Of a stretch of 16,879 nt of DNA, positions 16,354 to 16,879 are shown piece after piece; the stretch's first letter is position 1; the number at the start of each line of letters is the position of its first letter. The stretch spans positions 1 through 16,879 of the forward strand of contig JAFBAD010000052.1 of assembly GCA_019247975.1 (NCBI GenBank). Reading direction: 5' to 3'. The stretch comes from Acidimicrobiia bacterium (lineage in GTDB: Bacteria; Actinomycetota; Acidimicrobiia; Acidimicrobiales; Iamiaceae). Position numbers and translations under genes: made by a program. The notes beneath the pieces were generated by a model. That model saw only the letters and a list, made by a program, of their open reading frames with translations. It made no database searches and was not told the origin of the DNA.

Positions 16354-16879
16354 TCAACCGCTCGCCCAGCGCAGCACCTTGGGCGGGCCCAGCGATCGGC
16401 GAGCTGCGTCGAAGGCCTGGGTCGCCTCCTCGGCTCGGTCGCGCTCGATCCCGTGGAGGATGCCGTAGGTGAACGCGCTCTCGCCGGCGGCGTGCGCGGC
16501 GGCCGCGATGTCCGAGAGCGCCTGGCGGGCCACCTCGCTGTCGCGGTGCTCGTCGATCGCCTCCTGGACCGCGCGGAGCCGTGCGGCGAGCCGCCGGGCC
16601 CGGCGCTCGAAGCGTGGTTCCAGTGCCTCGGTCGCGCAGCGGGCCCGCCGGGCCGCCTTGCCGACCGATCGCAGCTGGTCGGTCCGCGCCTCCGGTGAGC
16701 CAGCGTCGTCGTGCACGGCGATCGCCCGGTCGAACCGACCGAGCGCGTGGGCCAGGCGCTGGACGAGCAGCTCGTCGGCCGGTCCCTCGGCGCGCGAGGT
16801 GAGGGGTGCGTTCGCGGCCAGCGTCTCGAGGTGCTCGAGCAGCCCGAAGTAGCGGCTGCCGTCGAGCGCGACGCGCAGC
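16354..16879 (-). CDS. CHAD domain protein, C-terminal part
   Basis: The minus-strand frame is open from the right edge of the window to the stop at 16354-16356, giving 174 visible residues, so the start lies outside. It begins LRVALDGSRYFGLLEHLETL and ends AFTYGILHGIERDRA, then GPPKVLRWASG. The conserved Lys/Arg-rich helices LRSVGKAARRARCATEAL and RAVQEAIDEHRDSEVAR are those of CHAD domains, alpha-helical bundles with basic and His residues that bind polyphosphate. CHAD domains often follow a CYTH triphosphatase domain; whether one is present here cannot be seen. An internal GTG at 16716 is not the start because the domain continues upstream of it. Confidence 0.9.
   Translation of the reverse strand, partial: LRVALDGSRYFGLLEHLETLAANAPLTSRAEGPADELLVQRLAHALGRFDRAIAVHDDAGSPEARTDQLRSVGKAARRARCATEALEPRFERRARRLAARLRAVQEAIDEHRDSEVARQALSDIAAAAHAAGESAFTYGILHGIERDRAEEATQAFDAARRSLGPPKVLRWASG

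Noticed and set aside
16354..16716. Short 120-residue protein starting at GTG 16716
   Set aside because: The frame continues upstream to the window edge with CHAD-domain sequence, so this GTG is internal.

Overview
The window looks like chromosome of a high-GC actinobacterium. GC-rich third positions, frequent GTG starts, overlapping stop/start codons and the gene set (LigD-type polymerase tail, CxxHxxC ferredoxin with a P450, CHAD protein, Gln-B23 penicillin acylase) fit Actinomycetota, perhaps Acidimicrobiia. The class-level guess is inference. Coding density is very high: no gap exceeds 300 bases, and I see no tRNA, rRNA, insertion sequence or CRISPR array.

Left part (1-6650, all plus strand): the 3' end of a LigD-like primase-polymerase gene; a translationally coupled ferredoxin-cytochrome P450 pair whose ribosome binding site sits in a perfect hairpin; a large secreted M11-type metalloprotease carrying a seven-repeat, probably seven-bladed propeller, with an unresolved start; then a coupled pair made of a DapA-family aldolase/lyase and an Old Yellow Enzyme-family oxidoreductase. 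A striking 17-bp perfect hairpin closes this block directly after the last stop codon.

Middle (6681-11730): DNA polymerase IV, converging one base away on a two-TM glycine-rich stress-type membrane protein. A divergent region with a perfect 7-3-7 palindrome leads into a three-gene operon with single-base stop/start overlaps: an ArcD-like permease, a META-domain lipoprotein and arginine deiminase. The module would import arginine and convert it to citrulline and ammonia; arcB and arcC are not in the window.

Right part (11762-16879): a secreted Ntn-hydrolase of the penicillin acylase family; a conserved-looking hypothetical protein divergent from a short HTH regulator, with an 11-bp inverted repeat between them that is a good operator candidate; a TetR regulator divergent from a flavin reductase-like protein 39 bp away; and the C-terminal part of a CHAD-domain protein running off the right edge.

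The most unusual features are the metalloprotease-propeller fusion with its start anomaly, the lipoprotein inside the arginine deiminase operon, the DapA/OYE pair of unknown pathway with active-site departures, and the regulator-operator-hypothetical unit. I do not see convincing evidence for a wholly new defence or mobile system.
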